64,000 nt of DNA from Sphingomonas sp. OV641 (GCF_900109205.1 NZ_FNZB01000007.1:14077-78076), one strand, 5' to 3'. Counted from the stretch's first letter, positions 54,080 through 62,833 are shown. The notes: generated by a model not told the origin, from the letters alone. Translations and numbers: made by a program.

Positions 54080-54158
54080 CTGTTTCCGGCTATAGGCCGG
54101 ACACCGATCTTCGGTAGAATCCGGGAAGCCGCGGACACGCGGTCAGCAAGGAGTGCCG

Positions 54159-54662
54159 ATGGCGGCCGATGATCAACCCGTTTCCTGGACCGGCCGCTTC
54201 ACCGACCTCGGGCGGGACGATCAACGAGCGCTTGCAGCGCTTGTGAAAGACGGCGGGGCGATCCCCGACACGATCGAACGTATCCTGCCGCGGCTCGGCC
54301 GAAGCCACCGCGTGGAACTGCTTCGCGAGCCCGGGACCAATCGCATCGTCGGTGCCGGCGTCCTCAAAGACCCGTCCACAAACTATCGTTGCAAGAAGTT
54401 CGCCGAGGCCGGCGTGGCAATCGATGGCTATGAGGATGCCCCGGAACTTGGCTACATCGTCGTGGCAAAGGACATGGAAGGGCAGGGCCTCGGGGAGCGC
54501 CTCGTTCGCGCCGTGGCCGATCCGCTCACCAAAGCCTGCTTCGCCACGACCGACAATCCCAGGATGCACGGGAAGCTGAGCCGGGCGGGCTTCTCGCGCC
54601 AAGGCCAGGACTGGCAAGGCGCCAGAGGGAACCTCTCGCTCTGGACGCGACCTGCCCGATAG
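54159..54662 (+). CDS. GNAT-family N-acetyltransferase
   Basis: 167 residues. ELGYIVVAKDMEGQGLGERLV is the GNAT core, with QGLG at the acetyl-CoA pyrophosphate loop, followed by FATTDNPRMHGKLSRAGF. Substrate unknown. ATG 54159 has AAGGAG at 5 nt. Just upstream of the antitoxin gene by 60 nt. Confidence 0.8.
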   Translation: MAADDQPVSWTGRFTDLGRDDQRALAALVKDGGAIPDTIERILPRLGRSHRVELLREPGTNRIVGAGVLKDPSTNYRCKKFAEAGVAIDGYEDAPELGYIVVAKDMEGQGLGERLVRAVADPLTKACFATTDNPRMHGKLSRAGFSRQGQDWQGARGNLSLWTRPAR

Positions 54663-54721
54663 TCAGCCGCCGTCCTTGAATTTATCCGGAAACTCCGTAT
54701 ATTCCGGGCAGGAGAATCGCC

Positions 54722-54982
54722 ATGCCCCAGACCGCCAGTTCCGTCGAGGTCTCGAAATCCTTCGGCCGCTTCAGCCGCCAGGCCCTCGAGAGCCCGCTGA
54801 CCATCACCCATCATGGGCATGAAAGCCTCGTGCTTCTGTCGCATGCCGAATATCAGCGGCTCAAGAGCCGTGATCGTCAGGTCTACACGCTCGACAACAT
54901 CCCGGACGAGATTGCCGAGGGCGTGCGCGCCGCGCGAGCGCCTGCCGAGGCAGCCGCGTTCGATAACGAGGTCGAGTCCTGA
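54722..54982 (+). CDS. Phd/YefM-type antitoxin
   Basis: 86 residues. VSKSFGRFSRQALESPLTITHHGHESLVLLSHAEYQRLK is the Phd/YefM fold: a DNA-binding N-terminal half and toxin-binding tail. It should neutralise and co-repress with the toxin encoded 3 nt downstream. GCAGGAGAAT precedes ATG 54722. Confidence 0.82.
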   Translation: MPQTASSVEVSKSFGRFSRQALESPLTITHHGHESLVLLSHAEYQRLKSRDRQVYTLDNIPDEIAEGVRAARAPAEAAAFDNEVES

Positions 54983-54985
54983 CGC

Positions 54986-55423
54986 GTGAAAATACCTGAA
55001 CCGGTTCCAGGCCTCGTCATCCGCTACGCCTATCTCTGGAGCCACGAAGCCAAGGCCGGCCACGAAGAGGGCAGCAAGGACCGCCCCTGCGCCATCCTCC
55101 TGACCGCAACCACCAAGGCCGGCGCAAGAATGGTCACCGTCCTTCCGGTGACGCACACGCCCCCGGCTGACCCTAAACTCGCGGTGGAGATCCCGGCGGC
55201 GACGAAGGCGCGCCTTGGCCTCGACGACGAGCGATCATGGGTGATCCTCACCGAACTCAACCACTTCCAATGGCCCGGCCCCGACCTGCGTCCAGCGCCC
55301 GGCGATCCGGCCGGCGACGTCGCATACGGCGTGCTCCCGGCCAGCCTCTACGAGACCATTCGCACGCGTTGGCTTGCCGCCTACGACGCTGGCAAGATCG
55401 CCCAGGTTAAGCGGACCTCCTGA
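54986..55423 (+). CDS. Toxin of the PemK/MazF-like type
   Basis: 145 residues. DRPCAILLTATTKAG, MVTVLPVTHTPP and SWVILTELNHFQWPGPDL form the beta-barrel pattern of PemK/MazF-like mRNA interferases. It sits 3 nt after the antitoxin stop, with a GTG start at 54986. Assignment to the exact family is moderate. Confidence 0.65.
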   Translation: MKIPEPVPGLVIRYAYLWSHEAKAGHEEGSKDRPCAILLTATTKAGARMVTVLPVTHTPPADPKLAVEIPAATKARLGLDDERSWVILTELNHFQWPGPDLRPAPGDPAGDVAYGVLPASLYETIRTRWLAAYDAGKIAQVKRTS

Positions 55424-55743
55424 CCCATTGCGCCGCCAGACGCGTCCAATGAGATGACGCTGCATTTGCCGGTCAATCGCCGATCGGCCCCGCATCGACG
55501 TGGTGGGTCCCCGTCATCCTTTGGTGCCAGCGCCTTTCCGTCGCCGGTTCCTGACACCTGCGGCGAGACGGCCGCGTCCCACAACCCCATCCGCTCGCCC
55601 GTGTTGCCGCTACGCGGCTGCCCGCGCCAGCTCGCTCCCGGGGTTTCCCTCCGCGCTTCGCGCTCCGGTGTCGGCCGCGCCCGCACGCCGCTCTTCGGTG
55701 TCACCGGCGGAAAGGCCGCCGCAGCATCGGAAGGAGCAGTCCC
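55424..55743 (+). other. Leader region of the ssb-like gene
   Basis: About 320 nt of GC-rich sequence without convincing frame, containing several short inverted repeats (for example CGCGCTTCGCGC around 55660). It ends with GGAAGGAGCAG before ATG 55744. No tRNA or known RNA recognised. Confidence 0.4.
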
Positions 55744-56064
55744 ATGAACAACGTCAACATCACCGGCCGGGTCGCCAAGGACCCCGAGACGCGCGGCACC
55801 GTCACCACCCTCATCGTCGCGACCGATCGCGTGAAGCTCAGGGACGGCAAGACCTATGTCGACGAGGCCACCGGCTACACCGCCAAGGAAACCGAGTTTC
55901 ACAAGATCACCTGCTTCAACGGTCTCGGCCGTGCCGCCGCGATCCGGGAGAAGGGCAACGTGGTCGCGATCACCGGCCGCCTGCATTATTCGAGCTGGGA
56001 GGACCGCGACGGCGTGACGCGCTACGGCTGCGAGATCATCGCCGACAAGATCGACTTCTTCTGA
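55744..56064 (+). CDS. Single-stranded DNA-binding protein-like (OB fold)
   Basis: 106 residues. NVNITGRVAKDPETRGTVTTLIVATDRV, FHKITCFNGLGRAAAIREKGNVVAITGRLH show the OB-fold of plasmid SSBs. It lacks the usual acidic C-terminal tail (DDDIPF), so it would not recruit partners through it. Close to the plasmid transfer and replication genes. Confidence 0.82.
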   Translation: MNNVNITGRVAKDPETRGTVTTLIVATDRVKLRDGKTYVDEATGYTAKETEFHKITCFNGLGRAAAIREKGNVVAITGRLHYSSWEDRDGVTRYGCEIIADKIDFF

Positions 56065-56073
56065 AGCGCAACG

Positions 56074-56095
56074 GAGCGGCGCTCACGCGCCGCTC
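56074..56095 (+). terminator. Hairpin after the ssb-like gene
   Basis: GAGCGGCGC TCAC GCGCCGCTC, perfect 9-bp stem 10 nt past the ssb stop. No T-run follows, so it may end transcription in a factor-dependent way, or act only as an mRNA stabiliser. Confidence 0.5.
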
Positions 56096-56108
56096 TGTCC
56101 GCCTGTGT

Positions 56109-56324
56109 TCAGGCCGGAAGCCGCATCGCCGGCGCCGGGATCGTCGGCGTCAGCAGGTCGGCCACGCTCTGCGTGAAACCCAGCGCCAGCACCACCTCGT
56201 CGCGCGACAGGGTGAAGCTGCGCGCCAAGCCGTCGACCAGCAGATCCTTGAACCGCGCGGCGAGTGCCTCCGCGGCGTCCCGGATCATGGCCTCGTCCAT
56301 CGCCAATCTCATGACGCTCTCCAT
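56109..56324 (-). CDS. Small hypothetical protein
   Basis: 71 residues, predicted mostly helical (EAMIRDAAEALAARFKDLLVDGLARSF). Amino-acid composition is protein-like on this strand. It could be a small regulator; the start could also be the Met at residue 5. No family recognised. Confidence 0.5.
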   Translation of the reverse strand: MESVMRLAMDEAMIRDAAEALAARFKDLLVDGLARSFTLSRDEVVLALGFTQSVADLLTPTIPAPAMRLPA

Positions 56325-56399
56325 GCATCGTGATCCTGCGCCCCGACTCCGTATAGCATTTTTCGTGCCGCCGGCGGACCGACAATCGATCGATCGATG

Positions 56400-57053
56400 T
56401 CAGTCGAGCTGGCCCGGGTAGTTCTGGCGGCGGCCCGCCTCGAGATTGCGCACCATGTTGTCGACACCGATCTCGAAGAACTCGGCGAAATGGAAATTGG
56501 CGTGCTCCCTGAGCTTCCACTGGTGCTCCGAGATCACGGCGATCACAGCATTGGCGAGCGCGATAACCGCAGACCCTTCAAGCGGATAATCCTCGTAGAT
56601 TCGCCCCGGATCGAGGAAATACTTCTTGTCCAGGTGCGCGAAGAACCGGTCCCGGCGGCCCATGATCGCCGCGATCGTCGGCCGATGACTCTCGAGCGCC
56701 GCGACCTGCGCGTCGAGCACATCGGCGGGTGGTGTGCCCGCCTTCCAGGCGATGTTTTCCCGGTTCTTCCGACAGAACTCCAGAAACGCAAACACGCTGC
56801 CCTCCGCCCGGCGGGGATCCTCGAGCAGCCGCGCGACGGCCAGGTGGAGGTCGGTCTCGGCCGACAGCATCAATGGATAGAGGATCGGCTCGATCGTCCA
56901 GAGGCGATCGCCATGGATTTCATGCTGCCGGAGCAGCTGCGCATAGACGCCGAGCTTGGCGGCCAGGCCGGGTGGCTCGGTCCCGTGCAGCAGCGTCGCA
57001 TAGCGCGACAATCGCTCCTCATAGTTCGCCTGGATCAGGGCCTTCACGCGCAC
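56400..57053 (-). CDS. HEPN protein, AbiU2-like
   Basis: 217 residues, helical, with RDRFFAHLDKKYF, an R-x4/5-H motif as in HEPN RNases, and ERL...LWTIEPILYPLMLSAE in the first half. It resembles AbiU2-type HEPN proteins linked to abortive infection. Next to the SPARTA locus; no partner gene with a nucleotidyltransferase signature was found. Confidence 0.55.
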   Translation of the reverse strand: MRVKALIQANYEERLSRYATLLHGTEPPGLAAKLGVYAQLLRQHEIHGDRLWTIEPILYPLMLSAETDLHLAVARLLEDPRRAEGSVFAFLEFCRKNRENIAWKAGTPPADVLDAQVAALESHRPTIAAIMGRRDRFFAHLDKKYFLDPGRIYEDYPLEGSAVIALANAVIAVISEHQWKLREHANFHFAEFFEIGVDNMVRNLEAGRRQNYPGQLD

Positions 57054-57222
57054 TCCGCAGGTTCGTCAAAGACGCTGCTTGCCAGATTTGCCCGCCGCCT
57101 GCGACCTGCCGTCGTCGCGCTGTCATCAACCGCCAATGGTTCGACGCATCCCACCCTGCGGGCGGGACCGGCGCTCTACTCGCTGTCGCTCCCGGAGCCC
57201 CGTCTCCGCCGGGTCTCCGCCC

Positions 57223-57798
57223 TTAGGCGCGGAGATCCTCGCCTGTGATACTGCGGAGCATGTCACGAAGGACGTCCCCATCAGCCGCGCGCTTCTTTCC
57301 GGGGAGCTCTCCCTTTTTGTCTTTACGAATGCCGCGCACGGCTTTCTCGAGACGGGCGGCGTCAGGCTGAGTAGTGGGGGGCTCCATGTCCGCTGCGCGA
57401 TGGGCGAAGACGATTGCGGCCAAGCGACGGCCGACAGTGGCACGGCCCAACGGCACGGGATCTCTGCGCTCGAGGACAGTGCCGCGCTTCGTTCGCCGCG
57501 GCTCGGCCGGCACGAACCCGCGTTCGGCAAGCAGGGTCAAAAAGGCTGCAACGGTTGCGGGTGCCGCCGGAAGCGGCCGATATCCATTCTCCCCGCACCA
57601 GGCACAGAAAAGCCGCCAGTCGGATTTGTATGCGCGCAACGTCGCCTCGGCCGAGGCCCGCGCGACATAAGCGTCAACCCGCTCGCGATCGTCAGGCGAA
57701 AGGTCAGGAAGAAACGGCTCCAGGGAAGTTACCTGATTGAGCACCGCGACGGTGCCCGCCATGATCGCTTTGAGGCTTTCGCCGTCGTTTTGGCTCAT
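57223..57798 (-). pseudogene. Tyrosine recombinase N-terminal half, truncated
   Basis: 191 residues: SAM-like domain with ATLRAYKSDWRLFCAWCG, ATVAAFLTLLAERGF, GRRLAAIVFAHRA, and the linker DVLRDMLRSITGEDLRA. It stops exactly where the catalytic domain would begin (typically LRDRALLALGFAGALRRSEL), so no Arg/His/Tyr residues remain. Its ATG overlaps the stop of the HEPN/zinc-ribbon gene (ATGA), which suggests it is translated with it. It could be a remnant or a stand-alone DNA-binding protein. Confidence 0.6.
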
Positions 57799-59060
57799 TC
57801 CGATAGGCCTCCCATATCTGGGCGATCGGCACGGACACCGTCGATCCAATCGAGATTGTCGCCATTTCGGCTCCAATGACCTAGCACCCGATCTGCATCG
57901 GTGAGATCGGGGAAGTTACGCCGCTGCACATGCATGATCGAGACCGTGTTCCACCGCTGAAGATGCTTCTCGCGCATGGCAAATCTGCCATGCTCTTTAG
58001 CGTCTGCGTCATTGGCAAGGGTCTGCTGGTCGCCTGCGAAGTAGCCCCCAGCGCCAGCGGTGCCGTAGCCAAACACGAAGTCGTAGCAGTGATCGGCCTT
58101 GGAGAGCGTCGAATCCACCAAGCCGGATGCGACGTCGAAACACTCGTCCTGGCTATGTGTGCACGTCAGGCAGATCCCTTCGGCGATGACATCGCCCTTG
58201 CATTCGGTCTGACCGCACGGCGCGCGCTCGGTAACAGTCGTCTCTTCGCACACTAGGCAGTAGAGCTCGGTCGCCCCAGGCGATTTGGTCGTCAACTGAG
58301 CAAGGCGGGACCAGTCGTCCTGCCAATCGCGGTTCGACGCGAAATAGCAGTGCGGGCACACATAGCCCCGCCGATCGTCATCATAGCCGAAGAAGCGCTT
58401 GGCCTCAGCGGGCTTCAGATGACGGATGGCGGTGGCGATCTGTCGCAGGACGTGGTTTCGGGCATTGTCGACGAAGCCGAGCGAGGCGAATTTGCTCTCG
58501 TCCTCCAATTCGATCAACCGTTGCGCCCACGGGACCTCCGAAAAGAGCGCTTCGATCGCTGTCAGCAGCGTCTTCACCACCTGCTCGGGCGTGAACGTGC
58601 CCGGCGCCGATGAATGCATGATCTTGTTGCGATCGCGCCTGACTTGTTCCCAGAACGTCTTGAACGGCTCGTCCAAGGGAGAGGCAACCACACTGTTATG
58701 GACGGGTATGAGGTCCGTGGCGTCGAGCGTGCGGAATTCACCGAACGAGACCGGCCCAGTGGCGGTGCCCTTCGGCCAATCCTTCGGCCCACCAATCAGG
58801 AGATAGGGCGATACCGCCGCGATCCGACCCTTGAGCGCCAGCTCCATGCCTTGCTGGATGAGGCTGTACGCGTTGGCGAGCGCGGGCTGCGAGCGCTGCC
58901 AAAATTCCTCAACCGCTTCCTCGGGCGTTTCGTCGGCCAGCTTGTAGTACGTTGCACCATCGTAATCATGCACCGAGTCCATCGCGATCTGCCACGCCAG
59001 GTGAACCTGCTTGAGGCCGGCGGCATGAAATTCGCCGGCGGTTGGGATGTCGATGATCAT
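57795..59060 (-). CDS. HEPN-like protein with zinc-ribbon cysteines, SPARTA neighbour
   Basis: 421 residues. The first part is helical (LVHLAWQIAMD-type, YSLIQQGMELALKG) and has RRDRNKIMHSSA, an R-x4/5-H motif that suggests HEPN. The middle has paired Cys: VCPHCYFAS, LYCLVCEETTV, CGQTECKGD and GICLTCTHSQDEC, like zinc ribbons. The C-terminal third is unmatched. Located 158 nt downstream of the short Argonaute gene on the same strand, possibly in the same operon. Start ATG 59060; the longer frame to 59147 lacks a ribosome site. Family unknown. Confidence 0.55.
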   Translation of the reverse strand: MIIDIPTAGEFHAAGLKQVHLAWQIAMDSVHDYDGATYYKLADETPEEAVEEFWQRSQPALANAYSLIQQGMELALKGRIAAVSPYLLIGGPKDWPKGTATGPVSFGEFRTLDATDLIPVHNSVVASPLDEPFKTFWEQVRRDRNKIMHSSAPGTFTPEQVVKTLLTAIEALFSEVPWAQRLIELEDESKFASLGFVDNARNHVLRQIATAIRHLKPAEAKRFFGYDDDRRGYVCPHCYFASNRDWQDDWSRLAQLTTKSPGATELYCLVCEETTVTERAPCGQTECKGDVIAEGICLTCTHSQDECFDVASGLVDSTLSKADHCYDFVFGYGTAGAGGYFAGDQQTLANDADAKEHGRFAMREKHLQRWNTVSIMHVQRRNFPDLTDADRVLGHWSRNGDNLDWIDGVRADRPDMGGLSE

Positions 59061-59218
59061 GGTCAGGATCGTATCGAAGCTGTAGGTTTTCCTGAAATGG
59101 TGGACGGCATCTGCCCGGCGGCACGCTTCCGAAATAGCGGATTGCACCTAAATTGGTGGACGTCAGAGTCTTCGCCTTACGCTCGACCTGCCATCGGCAT
59201 CAGTCGGCGCTCATGGGA

Positions 59219-60754
59219 TCAGATGTAGTGCCGGAACGGCAGCGGCGGTGCGGTAACGGTATGAGGCGACGCCATCAGGATCTCACCCACCCGGTCGGCG
59301 AACTTGAGCGTCACGGGCAGGGCGCTCGCAAAATCGCAGGCGTTATAGTTTACCTTGGTGAGCGCAAGGATGTCGCCGAGCACCTCTACAATGTCCCCTT
59401 CGCCATGCGTCACGTCGACGGTGAGCGGCTTGGGTGTCTCGAACCCTTGATACCCTGCCAGCCGCGGCACGAACCCCCGCGCCCAAAGGTAACCTGACCA
59501 GTCACCCACGGTAAGGGCTGTGCCGCGCAGGACCGGTGTCGACGCAGAGGGGCGGAACAGCCGAACATCATCGAGCTGCTTGATCCTGACTCCTACCAGC
59601 TGTGTTTCAGTGGGCACTGCGCTGCAAAAGCCGTCCCACTCATCGTGGGAAAAGCGGTGACGGCCATGGATGAACAGCTGGTTCGGTGGCTTGCCGTGCT
59701 TGAGCTTATAGCCCTCGACCACCGAGGTCATCAAATTCGCCGCCGCGCTCCTCGACAGGTGATATTCCTTGCGCTCGTCGGAGTACCAGGGCCCAAGGGC
59801 GCCGCGAAATACGAGACCGTCGCCTGAGTTGAGGAACATCTGCGCGGCGCAACAGGCTTCGCCCGTTGCCGCAGGCGTGTCGTCGTTCTTAAACACCAGT
59901 CCGACGTAGCAAACGCCAGGGCGGACATGGGCCAGCGCCCACGGCTTGGCGTCCATCTTGAAGTAGAGCGTGGTGCAGAAGTTCCAGGCAACCGTGGCCT
60001 CGTCCTGGAGGCCGCGCCGGCGGTCGTTGGTGATGTTGAGGTTGCGGTCGACCAGCGTGCTTTCGAGGATCAGCTGGAGGACGACGCCGTCCTGCAGCAA
60101 CTCGGCTTTCAACTGGTGGTGGAAATTGCTCGAGAACAGGTAGGTTTCGGCATCCCGCACCGTGTCTGGGAACAGGTCGCCGCCCATCTGGAAGAAGCGT
60201 TTGGCGTCCTTGAAGCTCGTGATGTCAGAGGGAGTGCGCTCGTCTCTGGGCGGTGGTGCTACCTGGGGACGTCCGTAGCGATAGACGACGTCCGGAACGA
60301 CAACGAGCCAGACGTCGGGACGGCGCTCCTCGGCGCGGATGTGCGCGCGGATCGCGTCGGCGAACAGCAGCACCGTGGATCGGACCGCGTCGGCGCGATT
60401 GTTCTTCTTGATGCAATGATCGATGTCGCCGCTCTTGAGCGCTAGCTCGACCATGCCGCGGGTTGGCAGCGCGATGCCGAAGCAGGCCTCGAAGCCTGGC
60501 CATGCGGGTGCCCATAGAACGGGCTTGCCCTTCGCATCGACCTTGCCGGGGATATGTAGGCTGATCCGCTCTAACCAGCGGCGGGATAGGCCGACGCCGC
60601 TCTCCGTCCCGATGACGCCCAAGCGCACCTGGGAGCGGCCATCGGGGCCTTCGAGCGGCCCGAAGAGGAAGAGCCCATCTTTTGGCGCTTCCATCTGCTG
60701 CCCGTGACCGAACTCAAGCAAAGGTTCGGCGATGCGATGCGTGAGAATGCTCAT
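59219..60754 (-). CDS. Short prokaryotic Argonaute (MID-PIWI) of a SPARTA system
   Basis: 511 residues, the normal size of short pAgos. It begins LTHRIAEPLLEFG and LFLFGPLEGPDGR, both typical openings; the MID part includes DVWLVVVPDVVYRYG, and the C-terminal PIWI part LGDILALTKVNYNACDFASAL plus KFADRVGEILM matches the pAgo ending (LTKxN...). Short pAgos lack PAZ and catalytic DEDX residues, and I see no such tetrad. The ATG overlaps the stop of the TIR-APAZ gene (ATGA). It should bind guide RNA/target DNA and activate the partner. Confidence 0.87.
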   Translation of the reverse strand: MSILTHRIAEPLLEFGHGQQMEAPKDGLFLFGPLEGPDGRSQVRLGVIGTESGVGLSRRWLERISLHIPGKVDAKGKPVLWAPAWPGFEACFGIALPTRGMVELALKSGDIDHCIKKNNRADAVRSTVLLFADAIRAHIRAEERRPDVWLVVVPDVVYRYGRPQVAPPPRDERTPSDITSFKDAKRFFQMGGDLFPDTVRDAETYLFSSNFHHQLKAELLQDGVVLQLILESTLVDRNLNITNDRRRGLQDEATVAWNFCTTLYFKMDAKPWALAHVRPGVCYVGLVFKNDDTPAATGEACCAAQMFLNSGDGLVFRGALGPWYSDERKEYHLSRSAAANLMTSVVEGYKLKHGKPPNQLFIHGRHRFSHDEWDGFCSAVPTETQLVGVRIKQLDDVRLFRPSASTPVLRGTALTVGDWSGYLWARGFVPRLAGYQGFETPKPLTVDVTHGEGDIVEVLGDILALTKVNYNACDFASALPVTLKFADRVGEILMASPHTVTAPPLPFRHYI

Positions 60755-62145
60755 GCGTCGGCCTCCTCCGGCATCTCATCCCGGTCGAAAGCCGTTTCGA
60801 AGTCCTCTGACAGGGTTATCTGGCCGGATTCGTCCTCCTCGACTCGGCGGTCCTCTTCCGCGGCGAAGCTGACTGGGAAGTCGAAGCTCATCGGTAGGCT
60901 GGCAACCGCAAGGCGCTCACCGGACGCGGCAATGTCTAGGGTCGGATCACCTTCGGCAAGCCACCCCATCGCGGCGAGCAGCATGTCGCGCCATTTGTCG
61001 TTGAACCAAGACCGCGTGAGGCGCAACCGGATACGCTGCAGCTGTTCACCCGGGAGCGGGGTTCGGCCATCGGTCGTCACCGCGACATTGGCATGGACCC
61101 GGAAGAGAGCATCCGGCCAGAGCTTGGGTTGAGCGACAAGGCACAGATGCCAGCGCCGATCCTTGAACTTGCCGCTCAGGACCCGGTCGACCCGATGTCC
61201 ATCGCTCAGCGTCAGCTTCACTCTTCCGTCGATGAGTCCGTCGGGGAAGAAGCGGCCGCGGGCGCCCGAGGCGAAATCGACAGGAAGTAGCCCGAGACGA
61301 TGCATGGCCAAGTCCCAGTGCTGACGCATCAAATTGACGGCGATCCGCCGTGCATTGGAACGCTCAACGAAGTGGCGGCTATAGGTACCGTCGATCACGC
61401 CGTTGAATGGCAAGCTGGCGCGCGCCTTCAAAGGCGGAGCGCCGTTGTCGAGACGCTCGATAGCATCGGGTCCGCAGAAGGCGATCACCCCTCCATCGTG
61501 TAGTACATGGGGAACACGTGTGAACTGGCTCCAGGCTTCCAGCTGCGCAGTCGTTCCCTTCGCCTCCAGGATCCAGACGTCAGGCCTCGCCCGGAGTTCG
61601 AACCAGTTGCTGTAGAGCGTCTCGGGACTTGAAGTGACCAGCTTTCGACCGTCCTCTTGGGCAGCGACGATCATCGCAAGCTGCTCGGCGTCCGGATGCT
61701 CGACCTTTGGCACACGTGAGGAGTCGAGCGTCTCGAACAGGGGCTGAAGGCAGGCAGCCCAGTTAGGGAACGCATTGTGTGCGTTCTGGCGGAGGATCTC
61801 CGTCGGGAAATCGCCGAAATCCACGTCGGCGATTCGGATCGGAATCATAAACTCCGCATCGCCGAGCTTGCGACGCATGACGTCGCCGAGGGCGAGTTCC
61901 TTCTTTACGCCTTGCTTGCCGATGTGCTCGGACACGACGACGATCTGCTTGATCGCCTCGTGCCGCAGCACGTGCTCGATCTTGTCCCAGAAATCGTCGC
62001 CACCCCGAAGCGCGCCAACGTCGACCCAGACCTTGTACCCGGCAGTGGTCAAGCGACCTGCGAGCCACCGCGCGAACCGGTTATCCTCGGGGTTGGCGTG
62101 CGTGATCAGAATGGTGTCGCGCACCAGTGTCGGAACGGTTGTCAT
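60751..62145 (-). CDS. TIR-APAZ effector of a SPARTA system
   Basis: 464 residues. N-terminal TIR domain (about 10-130): DTILITHANPEDNRFARWLAG, AGYKVWVDVGALRGGDDFWD, VVVSEHIGKQGVKKELALGD; Glu83 sits where the catalytic Glu of NADases lies. Residues about 180-464 form an APAZ-like region with FNGVIDGTYSRHFVERSNA, typical of APAZ. In known SPARTA systems this subunit depletes NAD(P)+ once the Argonaute detects invader DNA, killing the cell or stopping plasmid or phage spread. Operon partner of the Argonaute. Confidence 0.87.
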   Translation of the reverse strand: MTTVPTLVRDTILITHANPEDNRFARWLAGRLTTAGYKVWVDVGALRGGDDFWDKIEHVLRHEAIKQIVVVSEHIGKQGVKKELALGDVMRRKLGDAEFMIPIRIADVDFGDFPTEILRQNAHNAFPNWAACLQPLFETLDSSRVPKVEHPDAEQLAMIVAAQEDGRKLVTSSPETLYSNWFELRARPDVWILEAKGTTAQLEAWSQFTRVPHVLHDGGVIAFCGPDAIERLDNGAPPLKARASLPFNGVIDGTYSRHFVERSNARRIAVNLMRQHWDLAMHRLGLLPVDFASGARGRFFPDGLIDGRVKLTLSDGHRVDRVLSGKFKDRRWHLCLVAQPKLWPDALFRVHANVAVTTDGRTPLPGEQLQRIRLRLTRSWFNDKWRDMLLAAMGWLAEGDPTLDIAASGERLAVASLPMSFDFPVSFAAEEDRRVEEDESGQITLSEDFETAFDRDEMPEEADA

Positions 62146-62196
62146 GCGTGTCCCCGCCTGCAGCGTACCGTACCCAAAAGCACGAATATGGGCCTA

Positions 62197-62592
62197 CTAC
62201 GCCAGAGGGCGCACGTTGGTGATGGTAATGCCGACATCCGCGCTCGCCAGCGGGCCGTCCGTCGTGAACATCTGCGCTTGCAGATCGATCGCCAAAGCAA
62301 GGCATGCCCGGTCGCCAAGCGAAAGACCAAGTGCCTTCGTCGACGGCCGGAGGTCGCCTATGATGAGCGCCTGGGCAGGGGAGAGCGGCCGAACATCGAG
62401 GTGCAACCCGCCGAGCGCCTCACGCACCTCGTCCAGCGACAGGCCACGCTCCCGCAGCTTGGACACGACCTCGGCCAGGTTTGCCGTTCCGATGACACTG
62501 CGGGTCAGCACGTCGACTACCCGATCAGCCCCGGGCTCGTCGTTCAGAAGGCAGAGCAGGGCGGAGGCGTCGAGTACGACCTTGCTACTCAC
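62197..62592 (-). CDS. vapC: PIN-domain toxin (VapC type)
   Basis: 131 residues. VVLDASALLCLLNDEPG has the first acidic PIN residue, NLAEVVSKL the second, LGDRACLALAIDLQ and TTDGPLA the remaining acidic positions. A typical VapC ribonuclease. GTG 62592 begins the PIN domain; overlaps the antitoxin by 8 nt. Lies 51 nt before the SPARTA pair on the same strand. Confidence 0.85.
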   Translation of the reverse strand: MSSKVVLDASALLCLLNDEPGADRVVDVLTRSVIGTANLAEVVSKLRERGLSLDEVREALGGLHLDVRPLSPAQALIIGDLRPSTKALGLSLGDRACLALAIDLQAQMFTTDGPLASADVGITITNVRPLA

Positions 62593-62833
62593 GCTCCGCC
62601 TCACGCCGGCGTTCGGCAATCAGCTCGTCAGCCAGGCCGACGCCTTCGGGCACATACTTGCGAAGGATCGCGCGAGCCCGCTCTAACGCTCTCGGTACGG
62701 ACCGTACCCGCAACTCGCCATCGTCCACATCGACGAGAACGGTGTCACCTGTGGTGATCCCGAGCTCACGGCGCATTGCCGCCGGGATCACGAGCTTGCC
62801 ACCATCCACGATCTTGACCCTCTGTGCTTCCAT
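62585..62833 (-). CDS. vapB: AbrB-type antitoxin (VapB)
   Basis: 82 residues. KIVDGGKLVIPAAMRRELGITTGDTVLVDVDDGELRV is the swapped-hairpin AbrB fold that binds the operator; the remainder (YVPEGVGLADELIAERRREAERE) is the toxin-binding helix. ATG 62833 is preferred over GTG 62839. Confidence 0.85.
   Translation of the reverse strand: MEAQRVKIVDGGKLVIPAAMRRELGITTGDTVLVDVDDGELRVRSVPRALERARAILRKYVPEGVGLADELIAERRREAERE

Noticed and set aside
59219-60754. Catalytically active (slicing) Argonaute
   Set aside because: The protein is of the short class and no DEDX tetrad could be recognised, so slicing is not claimed.
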